Counted from the stretch's first letter, positions 44,029 through 53,676 are shown. The stretch is DNA of 64,000 bases from Ga0074139 sp964515195 (GCA_964515195.1 CAZETK010000002.1:40158-104157), one strand, 5' to 3'. Notes: a model not told the origin generated them from the sequence alone. Numbers and translations are program-made.

Positions 44029-45979
44029 TTACCCCATCATCACAATCGTTAATACGATCACAAGACCCACACCAATATACATCGCGTACTGTTGGACGTT
44101 GCCATTTTGAAGCGACCGCACAAACGATCCGCTACCACGCATAAGGTCTCCTATCCAATAGGTACAACGATCGATAAACTTCACATCAATGTAAAGCCAG
44201 ATATTCTCCGAGGCTTGTACGAATGGATTGATAATAAATTTAAAATAAAACTCATCCACCAGATACTTTCTGTATACAAGATTGTAAATGGGCTGAATTT
44301 TTTGAGTCAGTCGCTCTATAGTTTCAGGCTTCTTCACATACAACTGATAAGCTGCAAAAGCTGAAATTACGGCAAGACCAAAAGTTATACCCATAAGCAT
44401 CCACTCAAGGGTTAAATCCGCCTCGGTCAAGTTCGGAACCGCCAAAATGATCGGCTCAAACCAAGTAGCTAAAAGATTCTCGGGATGGCCTGGCAGAATA
44501 GCACCAATTGAATGCGGAATTCCCACGTATCCGCCTATGACAGAAAGGATTGCCAGGATCACCAGTGGAATTAACATACTAGGAGGAGATTCGTGGGGAT
44601 GGACTTCTTTAGCAACTCGGCTCTTACCCCAAAACGTAAGGCACATAAGGCGGGTCATGTAAAATGCGGTCATGGTCGCTCCCAAGACTCCCATCAGCCA
44701 CAAAACCCAATGTCCTCGTGGAGAGTGAAATGACATCCACAAGATCTCATCCTTGGAAAAGAAACCCGAAAATCCAGGGATGCCCATAATGGCCAGCCAC
44801 CCCATCATAAAGGTCGCGTGTGTCCAAGATAAATGCTTACGAAGACCTCCCATTTTTCTAATGTCCTGTTCTCCATTCATGGCATGAATGACCGAGCCAG
44901 AACCCAAGAACATAAGCGCCTTAAAAAAGGCGTGGGTCATAAGATGGAAAAAAGCAGCCGTAAACGCGCCAACGCCGCAAGCTAAGAACATATAGCCCAA
45001 CTGCGAGACCGTCGAATACGCCAATACCTTCTTAATATCGTTTTGAGTAATACCAATGCTCGCAGCCACTACAACCGTTAAGGCGCCGATGATGGCTATG
45101 ACCATCATGGTATTCGGGGCCGCTAAATAAAGAGGGTTTAGGCGAATAATCATATAAACGCCTGCGGTTACCATGGTTGCGGCGTGGATCAAGGCGGAAA
45201 CAGGAGTGGGGCCCGCCATCGCGTCTGGAAGCCAGATATATAATGGTATTTGGGCTGACTTGCCCGTGGCTCCGATAAATAAAAATAGTGTGCCTAAAGT
45301 CACAACCCCCAACCACGTGCTTTCCATTATTGTGGGGGCCATGCTGTTGAGTTCTTGAATATTAAGCGTTCCGAAAGATGCGAAGAAAATAAAAATCCCA
45401 ATTAAGAAGGCCGCATCTCCGACTCTATTGGTAATAAATGCCTTCATACCAGCTGCTGATTTTTCTCTATCAGTGAACCAGAACCCAATTAGAAGATAAG
45501 ACGCAAGGCCCACGCCCTCCCAGCCCCCGAAAAGAGTGACAAGCCTGTCCNNNNNNNNNNCTGTCCCCCAAAACAAGGACCAACATATTAAAGATGAAAA
45601 AATTGAGATAGGAGAAATACTTGGCAACACCCTTGTCGTGGCTCATATACCCTACAGAGAATAGGTGGATCAAAAAGCCTACGCCGGTAATTATCAGGAT
45701 CATAAGACCGCTCAGCTGGTCGACGACAAATCCGAAATTTATATTCAAGCTTTCGACGCTCATCCATGAACCAAGAGTGACTTGAATTTGTCGGGCATCT
45801 GTGGACATGCCCATGAGTTCAACGACGAGCATAATCGCACTGATAAATGAAATAAACACGGCTAAGGACGCAATGGTGCCAGAAACCTTAGCAGAGTGCT
45901 TATTGCGGCGGAAGCCGTTGATGAGGAACCCAACGAAGGGGCTTGCTAAAAGGATGGAGACTAAGGCTGTATGACTCAT
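44029..45979 (-). CDS. nuoL: NADH-quinone oxidoreductase subunit L, interrupted by an assembly gap
   Basis: The N-terminal part (ATG at 45979, MSHTALVSILLASPFVGFL to LVLGD) and the C-terminal part (DRLVTLFGGWEGVGLASYLLIG to the stop at 44029) lie in different frames because ten N at 45551-45560 break the sequence. The bases CTGTCC stand on both sides of the gap. If they are the same six bases, removing 16 bases gives an uninterrupted frame of 644 codons that reads VLGDRLVTLFGGWEG, which fits known NuoL exactly. So the gene is almost certainly intact in the organism. It includes the HAATMVTAGVYMI and AYSTVSQLGYMF segments and the long lateral helix near the C-terminus that clamps the membrane arm. 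Confidence 0.92.
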
Positions 45980-45981
45980 GG

Positions 45982-46308
45982 TTATCCCTTCAGATGCTCA
46001 AAGAACCTAATGTTGACTTCTTTAAATCGCTTGTAGATCGAAACCATCAGCGCTAAACCGACAGCGGCCTCTGCAGCAGCGATTGTCATGACAAAAAACA
46101 CCATAATCTGGCCGTCCAGATTGTTATTAAATTTACTGAATGCAATAAAGCTAATATTCACAGCGTTTAACATCAGCTCTATCGACATTAAAATAACAAG
46201 GGCGTTTCTTCGCATGAGCACGCCGATCATACCCAGCGTGAACAAAACCGCAGACAGAATAAGGTAGTGATTAAGTCCAATATTGACCAAGAAATCAGCG
46301 CTGACCAT
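45982..46308 (-). CDS. nuoK: NADH-quinone oxidoreductase subunit K
   Basis: From the ATG at 46308, with AAGGGGG upstream, the protein is 108 residues with three membrane helices. It carries the two conserved membrane Glu residues in SIELMLNAVN and AAAEAAVGLA needed for proton translocation. A start at 46353 would add 15 non-homologous residues. Its first codons overlap the end of nuoJ by 14 bases. Confidence 0.96.
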   Translation of the reverse strand: MVSADFLVNIGLNHYLILSAVLFTLGMIGVLMRRNALVILMSIELMLNAVNISFIAFSKFNNNLDGQIMVFFVMTIAAAEAAVGLALMVSIYKRFKEVNIRFFEHLKG

Positions 46309-46816
46309 GGGTTCCCCCTTTGCTGCGAGCAAGAGCCACCGCGCCGATGGCAATAATCAACAAGAGAGCGCCTAAAGCTTCAAAGGCGAACACATGATGA
46401 GTAAAAAGGCGATAGCCTAAATTTTTAGTTGTGTTGGCCATTTCAGAACCTGCTGGTGGAGGTGCCACAATCAACTTGTTACTAAATATAACCGCACCCG
46501 CCACAAGACCCGTCAACAGGCCCCCGCTTAAAAGCTTGATAGTTCCGGTTATTCGGCCGCGCGTGAAGGCTTCTGTTTCGTGCTTCAAATCGAAGAGCAT
46601 AAGAACAATCACGAATAGAACCATAACTGCGCCCGCATACACAATTAGCTGCACACCCGCGACGAAGTAGGCCTCCAGCGTTACAAACAGGGCGGAAACT
46701 CCAATCATGGCAAAGGCTAGGGCCAAGGCCGAATAGATGGGGTTGCTCATGAGGACAACTAGAGATCCTCCAAGCACCGTTGCAACTGCAAGAAACCAAA
46801 ATAAGAATGCGTCCAT
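46295..46816 (-). CDS. nuoJ: NADH-quinone oxidoreductase subunit J
   Basis: The 173-residue protein has five membrane helices. The third contains the conserved region QLIVYAGAVMVLFVIVLMLFD, whose pi-bulge helix moves during turnover of complex I. The ATG at 46816 is preferred over GTG at 46822 because GAGAGG sits at seven bases. The C-terminal helix ends in a basic tail (ARSKGGTHGQR). Confidence 0.95.
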   Translation of the reverse strand: MDAFLFWFLAVATVLGGSLVVLMSNPIYSALALAFAMIGVSALFVTLEAYFVAGVQLIVYAGAVMVLFVIVLMLFDLKHETEAFTRGRITGTIKLLSGGLLTGLVAGAVIFSNKLIVAPPPAGSEMANTTKNLGYRLFTHHVFAFEALGALLLIIAIGAVALARSKGGTHGQR

Positions 46817-46843
46817 TGTCACGCCTCTCCCCTTTATTCTTAA

Positions 46844-47998
46844 TTATGACACAATATAAATAACGACAGCGGTTGCTACCGTGTTTGCAAGCGCCCAAGG
46901 CAACATGGTCTTCCACCCCAGATCCATTAGGTGGTCGTAACGGAATCGGGGCAGGGTCCATCGGACATGGATAAAAAGCCAAAGGAAAATCGCAAACTTA
47001 ATATTATAAGATAAAAAGTGGAAAAGAGAGTTCAAGGCTTGCGCACCCGTTTCGCTCAGTCCCCACCCTAAAATAATTTGTTGAAGTTCCGCAACCGTGA
47101 AGCCAGGGATGCCGTATCCACCGAAGAAAAAGGTTACTGCAAGGCCCGAAGCAATCATCATGTGGCCGTATTCACCTATGAAAAACATCAACATTTTGAA
47201 GCCGCCATATTCTGTGTGAAAACCAGCGACGATTTCAGATTCACCCTCAGCAAGGTCGAATGGTAGACGATTGGATTCTGCAAAAGCTGCTGCTATGAAA
47301 AGAAAAAAGGCTACTGGCTGATAGAAAATGCCCCAGTTTGGAATCCAATCCACCGTTGAAGTCACAGTATACCCGAAGGCTGAAAACTGAAGCGGCCCCT
47401 GCTGAGCCAATACCATATCTGTAAGGCCAAAGGTTCCATAGAGCAGAATAACACCAACGATGGATAACCCGAGCGCAAGCTCATAAGAAATAACCTGAGC
47501 CGATGCTCGCAATGCGCCCAACAATGAATACTTTGAGCCTGAACCCCATCCCGCCATTAAAATCGTATAAGCGGCCAAAGAGGAAACCCCCAAAATAAAG
47601 ACGATTCCAATTCCCATTTCATATCCCTGAACTCGGAATTCGTAGGGACCCCAAGTTGAACCGAAGGCTTCAAAAATCGGAACGGCAATAGGGATCGACA
47701 TAGGAATTGCGGCGTAGGCGATAGCGCCTGGAATTAACGCAAACACGGGAGCCGCATAAAAAAGCTTTCGTATCGCCCGATCTGGTACGAAGTCTTCCTT
47801 CGTCAAAAACTTTACGGCGTCAGCCAACAATTGCATAAGGCCCAAAGGGCCAACCCGGTTCGGTCCCAATCGATTTTGAATAAAGCTCGCACCCCGTCGT
47901 TCCAACCAAACAAGCACGGGAACAGCCTGAACCATCATTAAGAAAATCAAGACAAGCTTAATACCATTTATTGTGATCTCAAAAACATCTTTTCCCAT
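46844..47998 (-). CDS. nuoH: NADH-quinone oxidoreductase subunit H
   Basis: The 384-residue protein has about eight membrane helices with the NuoH hallmarks ERRGASFIQNRLGPNRVGP (quinone-cavity loop), LPFDLAEGESEIVAGFHTEYGG and LFIHVRWTLPRFRYDHLMDLGWK. It holds the base of the quinone chamber that contacts the peripheral arm. It starts two bases after the nuoA stop. Normally nuoI follows it; here nuoJ does, and nuoI is absent. Confidence 0.97.
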   Translation of the reverse strand: MGKDVFEITINGIKLVLIFLMMVQAVPVLVWLERRGASFIQNRLGPNRVGPLGLMQLLADAVKFLTKEDFVPDRAIRKLFYAAPVFALIPGAIAYAAIPMSIPIAVPIFEAFGSTWGPYEFRVQGYEMGIGIVFILGVSSLAAYTILMAGWGSGSKYSLLGALRASAQVISYELALGLSIVGVILLYGTFGLTDMVLAQQGPLQFSAFGYTVTSTVDWIPNWGIFYQPVAFFLFIAAAFAESNRLPFDLAEGESEIVAGFHTEYGGFKMLMFFIGEYGHMMIASGLAVTFFFGGYGIPGFTVAELQQIILGWGLSETGAQALNSLFHFLSYNIKFAIFLWLFIHVRWTLPRFRYDHLMDLGWKTMLPWALANTVATAVVIYIVS

Positions 47999-47999
47999 C

Positions 48000-48380
48000 T
48001 CAATCCCACTCCAGCGCTCGTGACTTTATTTCCCACCATAATCCGTATACGAAGATCGCGATGAATACGCCCATTACTATCATGATGTGCGTACCCATGG
48101 AGTTCGAAATGAAGTCTCGGAAAGAAATGCCCCACGGATACATAAAAATAATTTCGATGTCGAAAAGTATGAATAAAATCGCGGTTAAATAGAATTTAAC
48201 GGAGACCTTTGATTCCCGTTTTTCCTCTCCAGGAATACCACACTCATATAGGTCTTGTTTGACGGCTGAATTGTCTTTTCTTTGTTTTCCGATAGCACGA
48301 GCTAAAAAGATCAGCCCTGTCCCAAATAAGGCGATGAAAATAGTTAAAAAAATCACGCCACCCAAAGGCATCGACGACAC
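48000..48380 (-). CDS. nuoA: NADH-quinone oxidoreductase subunit A
   Basis: The 126-residue protein has three membrane helices and the conserved loop YECGIPGEEKRESKVSVKFYLTAILFILFDIE, whose Cys and acidic residues face the quinone cavity. It is the first gene of the nuo cluster. GTG at 48380 is kept because GGAGGG lies six bases upstream; an ATG three codons later (48371) is the other candidate. It is divergent from mfd across 108 bases. Confidence 0.95.
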   Translation of the reverse strand: MSSMPLGGVIFLTIFIALFGTGLIFLARAIGKQRKDNSAVKQDLYECGIPGEEKRESKVSVKFYLTAILFILFDIEIIFMYPWGISFRDFISNSMGTHIMIVMGVFIAIFVYGLWWEIKSRALEWD

Positions 48381-48432
48381 GGGCCCTCCCCATGGATTAA
48401 CAACATGATATAAAACAAGTTGTGTTCTTTTG

Positions 48433-48462
48433 TTGCTCTTACGTACTGGACTACGTTATAGA
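48433..48462 (+). promoter_or_regulatory. candidate mfd promoter
   Basis: TTGCTC (48433-48438) and TATAGA (48457-48462) are spaced by 18 bases and fit a sigma-70 type promoter moderately well. They lie about 27-30 bases before the mfd start, between nuoA and mfd. Confidence 0.35.
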
Positions 48463-48472
48463 CGGGAGTTCA

Positions 48473-48496
48473 ATGATTTCCAAGAATTATGAGTGA
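48473..48496 (+). other. seven-codon leader ORF overlapping the mfd start
   Basis: An ATG at 48473, with GGGAG five bases upstream, opens a frame reading MISKNYE and stops at 48494-48496. The mfd ATG at 48489 lies inside it in another frame, and mfd has no ribosome binding site of its own, so mfd may depend on re-initiation after this leader. Confidence 0.35.
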
Positions 48497-51400
48497 TAAT
48501 AATCACAATCTTCAGAACCCACACGAAACTCAAAGTTGGCTTCAACCTCAGGTTGAAAGTTTGAATTTACGTTTGGAAGAAATCCTCGAGAGGGGCCTTC
48601 GGCTTAAGCCTACAAATATTCATGTTTCAGGCTCTTCTTCAGCCATTCCTGTGGCTTTTTTACTATCCCAGACTCATAATGAGCTGATCCAAGAATTGCC
48701 ACACCTTGTTGTTGTCTCCAGTGACGAAAATGCTAAGCGATTTAAAGAGCTTGTTGAGTTCTTCGACCCCATGAGTTCTTGCATAACGCTGTGCGGTTTT
48801 GATGTGTCGCCTTATTCAGGATTATCTCCACAGCCCCGTGTTATTAGTTCGCGATTGAGGTTTGCTTACGAGGCCTCCCGGTCTCACAAGCGATCCCCGA
48901 TATTTGTCACAACTTTGCCAGCCTTGGCCCAGCGAACTTTGCCTTATGAGGTTTTTCAGGCTGCCATTGTAAAGCTCGAACAAGGTGATGAAATTTCAAG
49001 CAATAGCTTTGGAGACCGCCTTACCAGTTTGGGATATAAAGCGGCCCCATTGGTAGAGGACCGGGGACAGTTCGCTGTGCGAGGCGGAATCATTGACATT
49101 TTTTCTCCGAGTTACGATCAGCCGATTCGAATTGAGCTGTTCGGAGATCAGATCTCTTCACTTCGCTTTTTTGATGCTGAAACTCAACATAGCTCTAAAG
49201 AAATTTCGTCTGCTGAAATTATTCCGGCTCAAGAGGCCCTTTTCACCCAAAAAGAATATAAGGATCTTATCGCAAGAGCGCGGGAAGACTTCGGCCGTCG
49301 CGGCGTGCTTGGACCTGACGCCGATCTTCTTATTCGATCTCTTGTTTTAAAACATCAAACCGATGGGCAAGAATTTTTACTTCCGTTTTTTTATAAAAAT
49401 CTTTCCAGTCCCTTGGATTACTTTAATAGCGAATACTATCTTTGGAAAATTGATTCTCTTGATATTCAGAGGACTACTGACAGCTGGTTCCAAGAGCTTA
49501 AGCAGGATCAAAAGGCTTCTGTTCACCATATCATTCACCCGCCCCTCCAAGACTTTTACACTCCTATTGAAGAGCTAGACTTTTCAAGCGCCAAAAAATT
49601 CGTTTCATTTTCGTCATTAGAATCCTTGGATCCGTCTGCTGATGAAACACGTCTTGTCTATCCAGCGGCGACGCCAATTGATGTAACAAATATTTCCCTC
49701 GATAAAACTTTCGGTACGGATGATTGGGCTCAGGCTTTTAAGAAAAAGCTCATCCACTATCAAGAAAAGGGCACTCATATTTGGGTGACTCACAAAAATA
49801 CGTCTTCACTTCAAAAAACCAAATGGTCGCTGCAAAAAATGGAAATTCCTTTTCAAGAAGCTCAAGAGACTGACTATTTGTGGAATTCATGGCTTCATAA
49901 AGATCACCGTTCCATTATTTTAATTCCCCGTGGCCTGGACGAGTCGCTCTATCTGCCCGATGAGCAAATTCTTCTTCTGCAAGAAGAGGACTTTTTGGGA
50001 AAAAGACAAAAAAAACGATCAACCGCGGTCTCGGATTTCCAAAAGAAGGCTAAGCGTCTTAATTTTGGCGACCTAAAGCCTGGTGATTATGTCGTTCACG
50101 TAAAACATGGGATCGGCATCTACGACGGTCTACAAGTGATGAGTATCGGGGGTATACAGTCAGAGTTTATTCAAGTCACCTACAAAGGACATGACCGTCT
50201 TTACCTTCCCGTTTATCGCGTCAATCAGCTGCAAAAATATTCTAGCGGTAGCACTCAGGTTACTCTCGATAAGCTTGGTGGCACTGGTTGGGAAAAGACC
50301 AAAACAAAGGTTCGTGGGCATCTTCGTGATATAGCCGCAGAACTATTAAAACTATATGCTCAACGGGCTCAAGCCCATAGACCCAGTTTTGACTGGGCCG
50401 AAGAGGATTACCTCCGTTTTGAAAAGGGCTTTCCGTATGATGAAACAGATGATCAACTTCGTGCCATAGATGATCTTATTAAGGACTTTAAATCCACAAA
50501 GCCTATGGATCGACTGATCTGTGGTGACGTCGGGTTTGGCAAAACTGAAGTGGCGATGCGCGCAGCGTTTCTGGCCGTGGCCAGTGGTAAACAAGTCGCT
50601 GTTTTGGCGCCGACAACTGTTTTAACTTTTCAGCATATAGAAACTTTCAAAAAACGGTTTCAAGGTTTACCCTTCGAAATTCGAGCCTTAAACCGTTTTA
50701 TAACCGCAGCTGAATCTAAAAAGACCTTAAAAGAGCTTCAAGAGGGACGTGTTGATATTTTAATAGGCACTCATCGGCTATTGAGCCAGGATGTGAAGTT
50801 TAAGAACCTGGGCCTTCTCATTGTCGACGAAGAGCAAAAATTTGGCGTGACCCATAAAGAAAAACTGCGAAAGTTAAAGTTGTCTGTGGATACTTTAGCC
50901 CTTTCGGCTACGCCTATTCCGCGGACCCTGAATATGGCGCTGACCGGAATCCGTGATTTAAGCTTGATCAATTCGGCACCCGTGGATCGGCTCCCAACTA
51001 GAACTTTTATTTGTAAATTCGAAGATGAAACTATTCGAAAGGCCATCCGCTCTGAAATTCAGCGCGATGGCCAGGTATATTTCATCAATAATAGAATTGA
51101 ATCCATCTATGGCTTAACAGACGAGCTCCGGGCATTGGTGCCAGAGGCCCGCATCCGAGTAGCCCATGGTCAAATGCCTGAAAATGAACTCGAAAAAGTG
51201 ATGCTTGAGTTTTTTCATCACGAAATTGATGTCCTTGTATGCACGGCTATCGTGGAGTCCGGAATGGATGTGCCTAGAGCCAATACTATGTTTGTTCACG
51301 AGTCCCACTTATTTGGCTTAAGCCAACTCTATCAACTGCGCGGGCGGGTGGGGCGCAGTAAACAACGAGCCTATTGTTACCTTATCATGCCAAGAAACCG

Positions 51401-52058
51401 ACAATTAGATAAAGCCGCTGAAGAACGGCTTAAGGTGATTCAAGAAAATACCGCTCTAGGGAGTGGAATTAAAATCGCCCAATATGATTTAGAAATGCGC
51501 GGCTCCGGAAATATCCTGGGTGAGGATCAATCCGGCCACGTAAATTCCGTTGGATACGAGCTTTATATGGATCTTCTGCAAGAGGCTTTAGCGCAAGCTC
51601 GGGGGGAAGAACCTACTGATATTGAGTTAGACCCCGAGATTAACTTAAAAGTGCCAGCTCTGATTCCTGACGACTATATTCCCGATATCAGAATGCGTTT
51701 AAGTTATTATAAAGCCATGTCCGATATCGAAAGTGAGTCTGAGCTTGAAGAAATTGAGCGCGAACTTCAAGACCAGTTTGGCTCTCCGCCAGAGCCCGTT
51801 TTGAATCTCATGGGCCTAATGCTGATCCGACATCTATGCAAGCGTCTCAAAATTAGAGACGTCAGCTCCGGTTTGAAGTCGATCTCTCTTCAATTTACTG
51901 AAAAAACTCCACTGAAAACTGAGACATTAATTGCCCTGGCCTCTAGGGAGAACAAAAAATACTCTATTACCCCTGATAGTCGTCTTAATGTTCGCATGAA
52001 TAATATTAGCTGGGGATCTGTTTATGAGGAGCTTCAGTATTTAATCACGTTAACCTAA
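48489..52058 (+). CDS. mfd: transcription-repair coupling factor Mfd
   Basis: The 1189-residue protein has the full Mfd layout. A UvrB-like N-terminal region comes first. The CarD-like RNA-polymerase-interaction domain begins at KPGDYVVHVKHGIGIYDG (about 534), followed by the RecG-like translocase with Walker A GDVGFGKTEVA (about 678) and VDEEQKFG (about 778). Helicase motifs SATPIPRTL and QLRGRVGRSKQRAYCY follow, and then the C-terminal TRCF domain. Mfd pushes stalled RNA polymerase off lesions and recruits UvrA. No other repair gene is adjacent. The start ATG at 48489 fits the family but lacks its own ribosome binding site. Confidence 0.97.
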   Translation: MSDNNHNLQNPHETQSWLQPQVESLNLRLEEILERGLRLKPTNIHVSGSSSAIPVAFLLSQTHNELIQELPHLVVVSSDENAKRFKELVEFFDPMSSCITLCGFDVSPYSGLSPQPRVISSRLRFAYEASRSHKRSPIFVTTLPALAQRTLPYEVFQAAIVKLEQGDEISSNSFGDRLTSLGYKAAPLVEDRGQFAVRGGIIDIFSPSYDQPIRIELFGDQISSLRFFDAETQHSSKEISSAEIIPAQEALFTQKEYKDLIARAREDFGRRGVLGPDADLLIRSLVLKHQTDGQEFLLPFFYKNLSSPLDYFNSEYYLWKIDSLDIQRTTDSWFQELKQDQKASVHHIIHPPLQDFYTPIEELDFSSAKKFVSFSSLESLDPSADETRLVYPAATPIDVTNISLDKTFGTDDWAQAFKKKLIHYQEKGTHIWVTHKNTSSLQKTKWSLQKMEIPFQEAQETDYLWNSWLHKDHRSIILIPRGLDESLYLPDEQILLLQEEDFLGKRQKKRSTAVSDFQKKAKRLNFGDLKPGDYVVHVKHGIGIYDGLQVMSIGGIQSEFIQVTYKGHDRLYLPVYRVNQLQKYSSGSTQVTLDKLGGTGWEKTKTKVRGHLRDIAAELLKLYAQRAQAHRPSFDWAEEDYLRFEKGFPYDETDDQLRAIDDLIKDFKSTKPMDRLICGDVGFGKTEVAMRAAFLAVASGKQVAVLAPTTVLTFQHIETFKKRFQGLPFEIRALNRFITAAESKKTLKELQEGRVDILIGTHRLLSQDVKFKNLGLLIVDEEQKFGVTHKEKLRKLKLSVDTLALSATPIPRTLNMALTGIRDLSLINSAPVDRLPTRTFICKFEDETIRKAIRSEIQRDGQVYFINNRIESIYGLTDELRALVPEARIRVAHGQMPENELEKVMLEFFHHEIDVLVCTAIVESGMDVPRANTMFVHESHLFGLSQLYQLRGRVGRSKQRAYCYLIMPRNRQLDKAAEERLKVIQENTALGSGIKIAQYDLEMRGSGNILGEDQSGHVNSVGYELYMDLLQEALAQARGEEPTDIELDPEINLKVPALIPDDYIPDIRMRLSYYKAMSDIESESELEEIERELQDQFGSPPEPVLNLMGLMLIRHLCKRLKIRDVSSGLKSISLQFTEKTPLKTETLIALASRENKKYSITPDSRLNVRMNNISWGSVYEELQYLITLT

Positions 52059-52086
52059 TTGGAATTATTAGAAACAATTCTGTCCG

Positions 52087-52117
52087 CTTAATTTGTCTTC
52101 ATTAAGGTTCGCTTTTT
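52087..52117 (+). terminator. possible terminator after mfd
   Basis: CTTAAT and ATTAAG flank an eight-base loop and are followed by GTTCGC and five T. The stem is short and AT-rich, so efficiency is doubtful. It lies in the 85 bases between the convergent mfd and outer-membrane-protein genes. Confidence 0.35.
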
Positions 52118-52143
52118 AGTGAATTGCAACTATAGGATATTTT

Positions 52144-53166
52144 CTAAAACTCAAGAATTAAACTGGCGCCGAAGTCCATTTCATTTTCTAAATCAGGGTC
52201 AGGATTTGATTCACTCATATAAGTGGATGCGGCATACAGATTTAAAAACGTGGCCTGAAGTCCTACGCTACGACGGCTCCTGAGGGCGGTTCGTGGCTCA
52301 ATCCAATCTAAACCAATCAGGGCGCCTATGCGCCAATGATACCCGATATCCGTTGTATATCTTTTAGTTTGCTGAGGGAAGAGTTCGAAGGTTTCTGCAT
52401 ACTCCGCTTGCCAAATTCCACCCCCCACATAGGGAACAAAGAAGGGCTCTTTCCAAAGCATATCTAAAAAATAAGTCAGCGTGGCCGAGTATCTGGAAAT
52501 AAGAAGGGTCACCTCTTCGCCTTCTAATCCATCGGCAATATCAAGTAAGCCATATCCAAATGTTAAACTAAATGATCCCAATGATGTATTGAGTTTTGGG
52601 CCCAGCTCAACCGCGAATAAATTTACACCTTGTGATCCGAATACGTCTTCAAACGGTGTGGCATCATCAAACTGCGAATACAGCCCCGGAAAACTAATCA
52701 GTTCAGCGCCCGCAGAAAACAGAAAGCCCCATCGGCCTTGGCGCTGTTTATAGGGCCAATATATATTTTCTGATGATCTCACTTCGACTGTTTTATCTTC
52801 AGGATTAAAGGGGGCTGTGGGCTGATTTTTTTCCCGGATCAAAACATTTTTCTGTTGGGCGGGTGATTGAATGTCTGCCGGGGCAGGGGCTTCTTCAAAA
52901 TCATCAGCCCATTCTTCATTGTCTGGCGCCGCTGGTGGTTCTTCAAAATCATCGCTGTTTTCTGCATTGTCATAAGACGGCAATTCAGAAGCTGGATCCG
53001 AGATGTTTATTTCATCAAAACCATCTGCTGGACCGACTGTGGTACCAGGATCATTGATTTCAAATGCCGGATCAGAGATTTCAAACTCATCAGAAAAATC
53101 ATTATTCTGAGCCCATAATGACGCCGACATAAATGCAAATGCACAAAAAGTAAAAACCTTGAACAC
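52144..53166 (-). CDS. outer-membrane beta-barrel protein with acidic repeat N-terminus
   Basis: The 340-residue protein has a signal peptide (MFKVFTFCAFAFMSASLWAQ), then about 90 residues of acidic low-complexity sequence with short repeats such as EISDPAFE, EINDPG and INISDPASE, and DDFEEPPAAPD against DDFEEAPAPAD. The remaining part (about 135-340) shows alternating hydrophobic and polar strands with aromatic residues, and ends in LILEF with a terminal Phe, the usual signal for BAM-dependent insertion. It is probably an eight-stranded barrel; function unknown. The start is a GTG without a ribosome binding site. A TATAAA ends about a dozen bases upstream, so the mRNA may have almost no leader. 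Confidence 0.75.
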   Translation of the reverse strand: MFKVFTFCAFAFMSASLWAQNNDFSDEFEISDPAFEINDPGTTVGPADGFDEINISDPASELPSYDNAENSDDFEEPPAAPDNEEWADDFEEAPAPADIQSPAQQKNVLIREKNQPTAPFNPEDKTVEVRSSENIYWPYKQRQGRWGFLFSAGAELISFPGLYSQFDDATPFEDVFGSQGVNLFAVELGPKLNTSLGSFSLTFGYGLLDIADGLEGEEVTLLISRYSATLTYFLDMLWKEPFFVPYVGGGIWQAEYAETFELFPQQTKRYTTDIGYHWRIGALIGLDWIEPRTALRSRRSVGLQATFLNLYAASTYMSESNPDPDLENEMDFGASLILEF

Positions 53167-53268
53167 ATGCTTATTTTATACAAGCTCGCACTCAAGGTTT
53201 AATACTGTTACAAAATAAATTTTTTAATCAGACCTCCGTCGAGGGCAAGTCTGGGTAAGTGTCTGGTT

Positions 53269-53673
53269 TTAGTGTTTTACGTTCAAGCTTAAGCTGGACT
53301 TTAACTCAGCTAAACGTCTTTGGGCCTCTTCCCACTCTTCGTCGTTCATAAATTCTTGGCCTAGGGCTTTTTCTAATTCCGCCGCTTCTGCTCTGAATTT
53401 TTGGGTGTCCACCTCTTCCGTCTTTGTGGCAAACTCTGCCAACACCAGTACGCCGATAGGATTCACTTCGCAGTATCCAGAAGAGATCACCACTTTGTTG
53501 TATTCCGATTGACCTTTGTATCTCCACCGCAAAATACCCGTAGAGAGCTTTGTAATCATCGGAGAATGTCCAGGTAAAATATGGACTTCTCCAAGGTGAC
53601 CCGGAACCAGGACATCTTCAATTTCCTGGTCCGTTACAACTTTTTTCTCTGGGGTAAATACTGAAAGCTTCAT
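53269..53673 (-). CDS. atpC: ATP synthase epsilon subunit
   Basis: The 134-residue protein has the beta-sandwich start MKLSVFTPEKKVVTDQEIEDVLVPGHLGEVHILPGHSPMITKL, a clear epsilon signature, and a C-terminal helical hairpin (EAAELEKALGQEFMNDEEWE) that can block rotation of F1. It is the last gene of the atp operon, three bases after atpD. Confidence 0.95.
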   Translation of the reverse strand: MKLSVFTPEKKVVTDQEIEDVLVPGHLGEVHILPGHSPMITKLSTGILRWRYKGQSEYNKVVISSGYCEVNPIGVLVLAEFATKTEEVDTQKFRAEAAELEKALGQEFMNDEEWEEAQRRLAELKSSLSLNVKH

Positions 53674-53676
53674 AAA

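Noticed and set aside
44029..45979. nuoL as two genes or a frameshifted pseudogene
   Set aside because: The break coincides with the N run, and joining the shared CTGTCC restores one intact frame with the expected residues.
53229..53253. Inverted repeat CAGAC...GTCTG as terminator for the atp operon
   Set aside because: The stem is imperfect and is not followed by a T-run on the minus strand.
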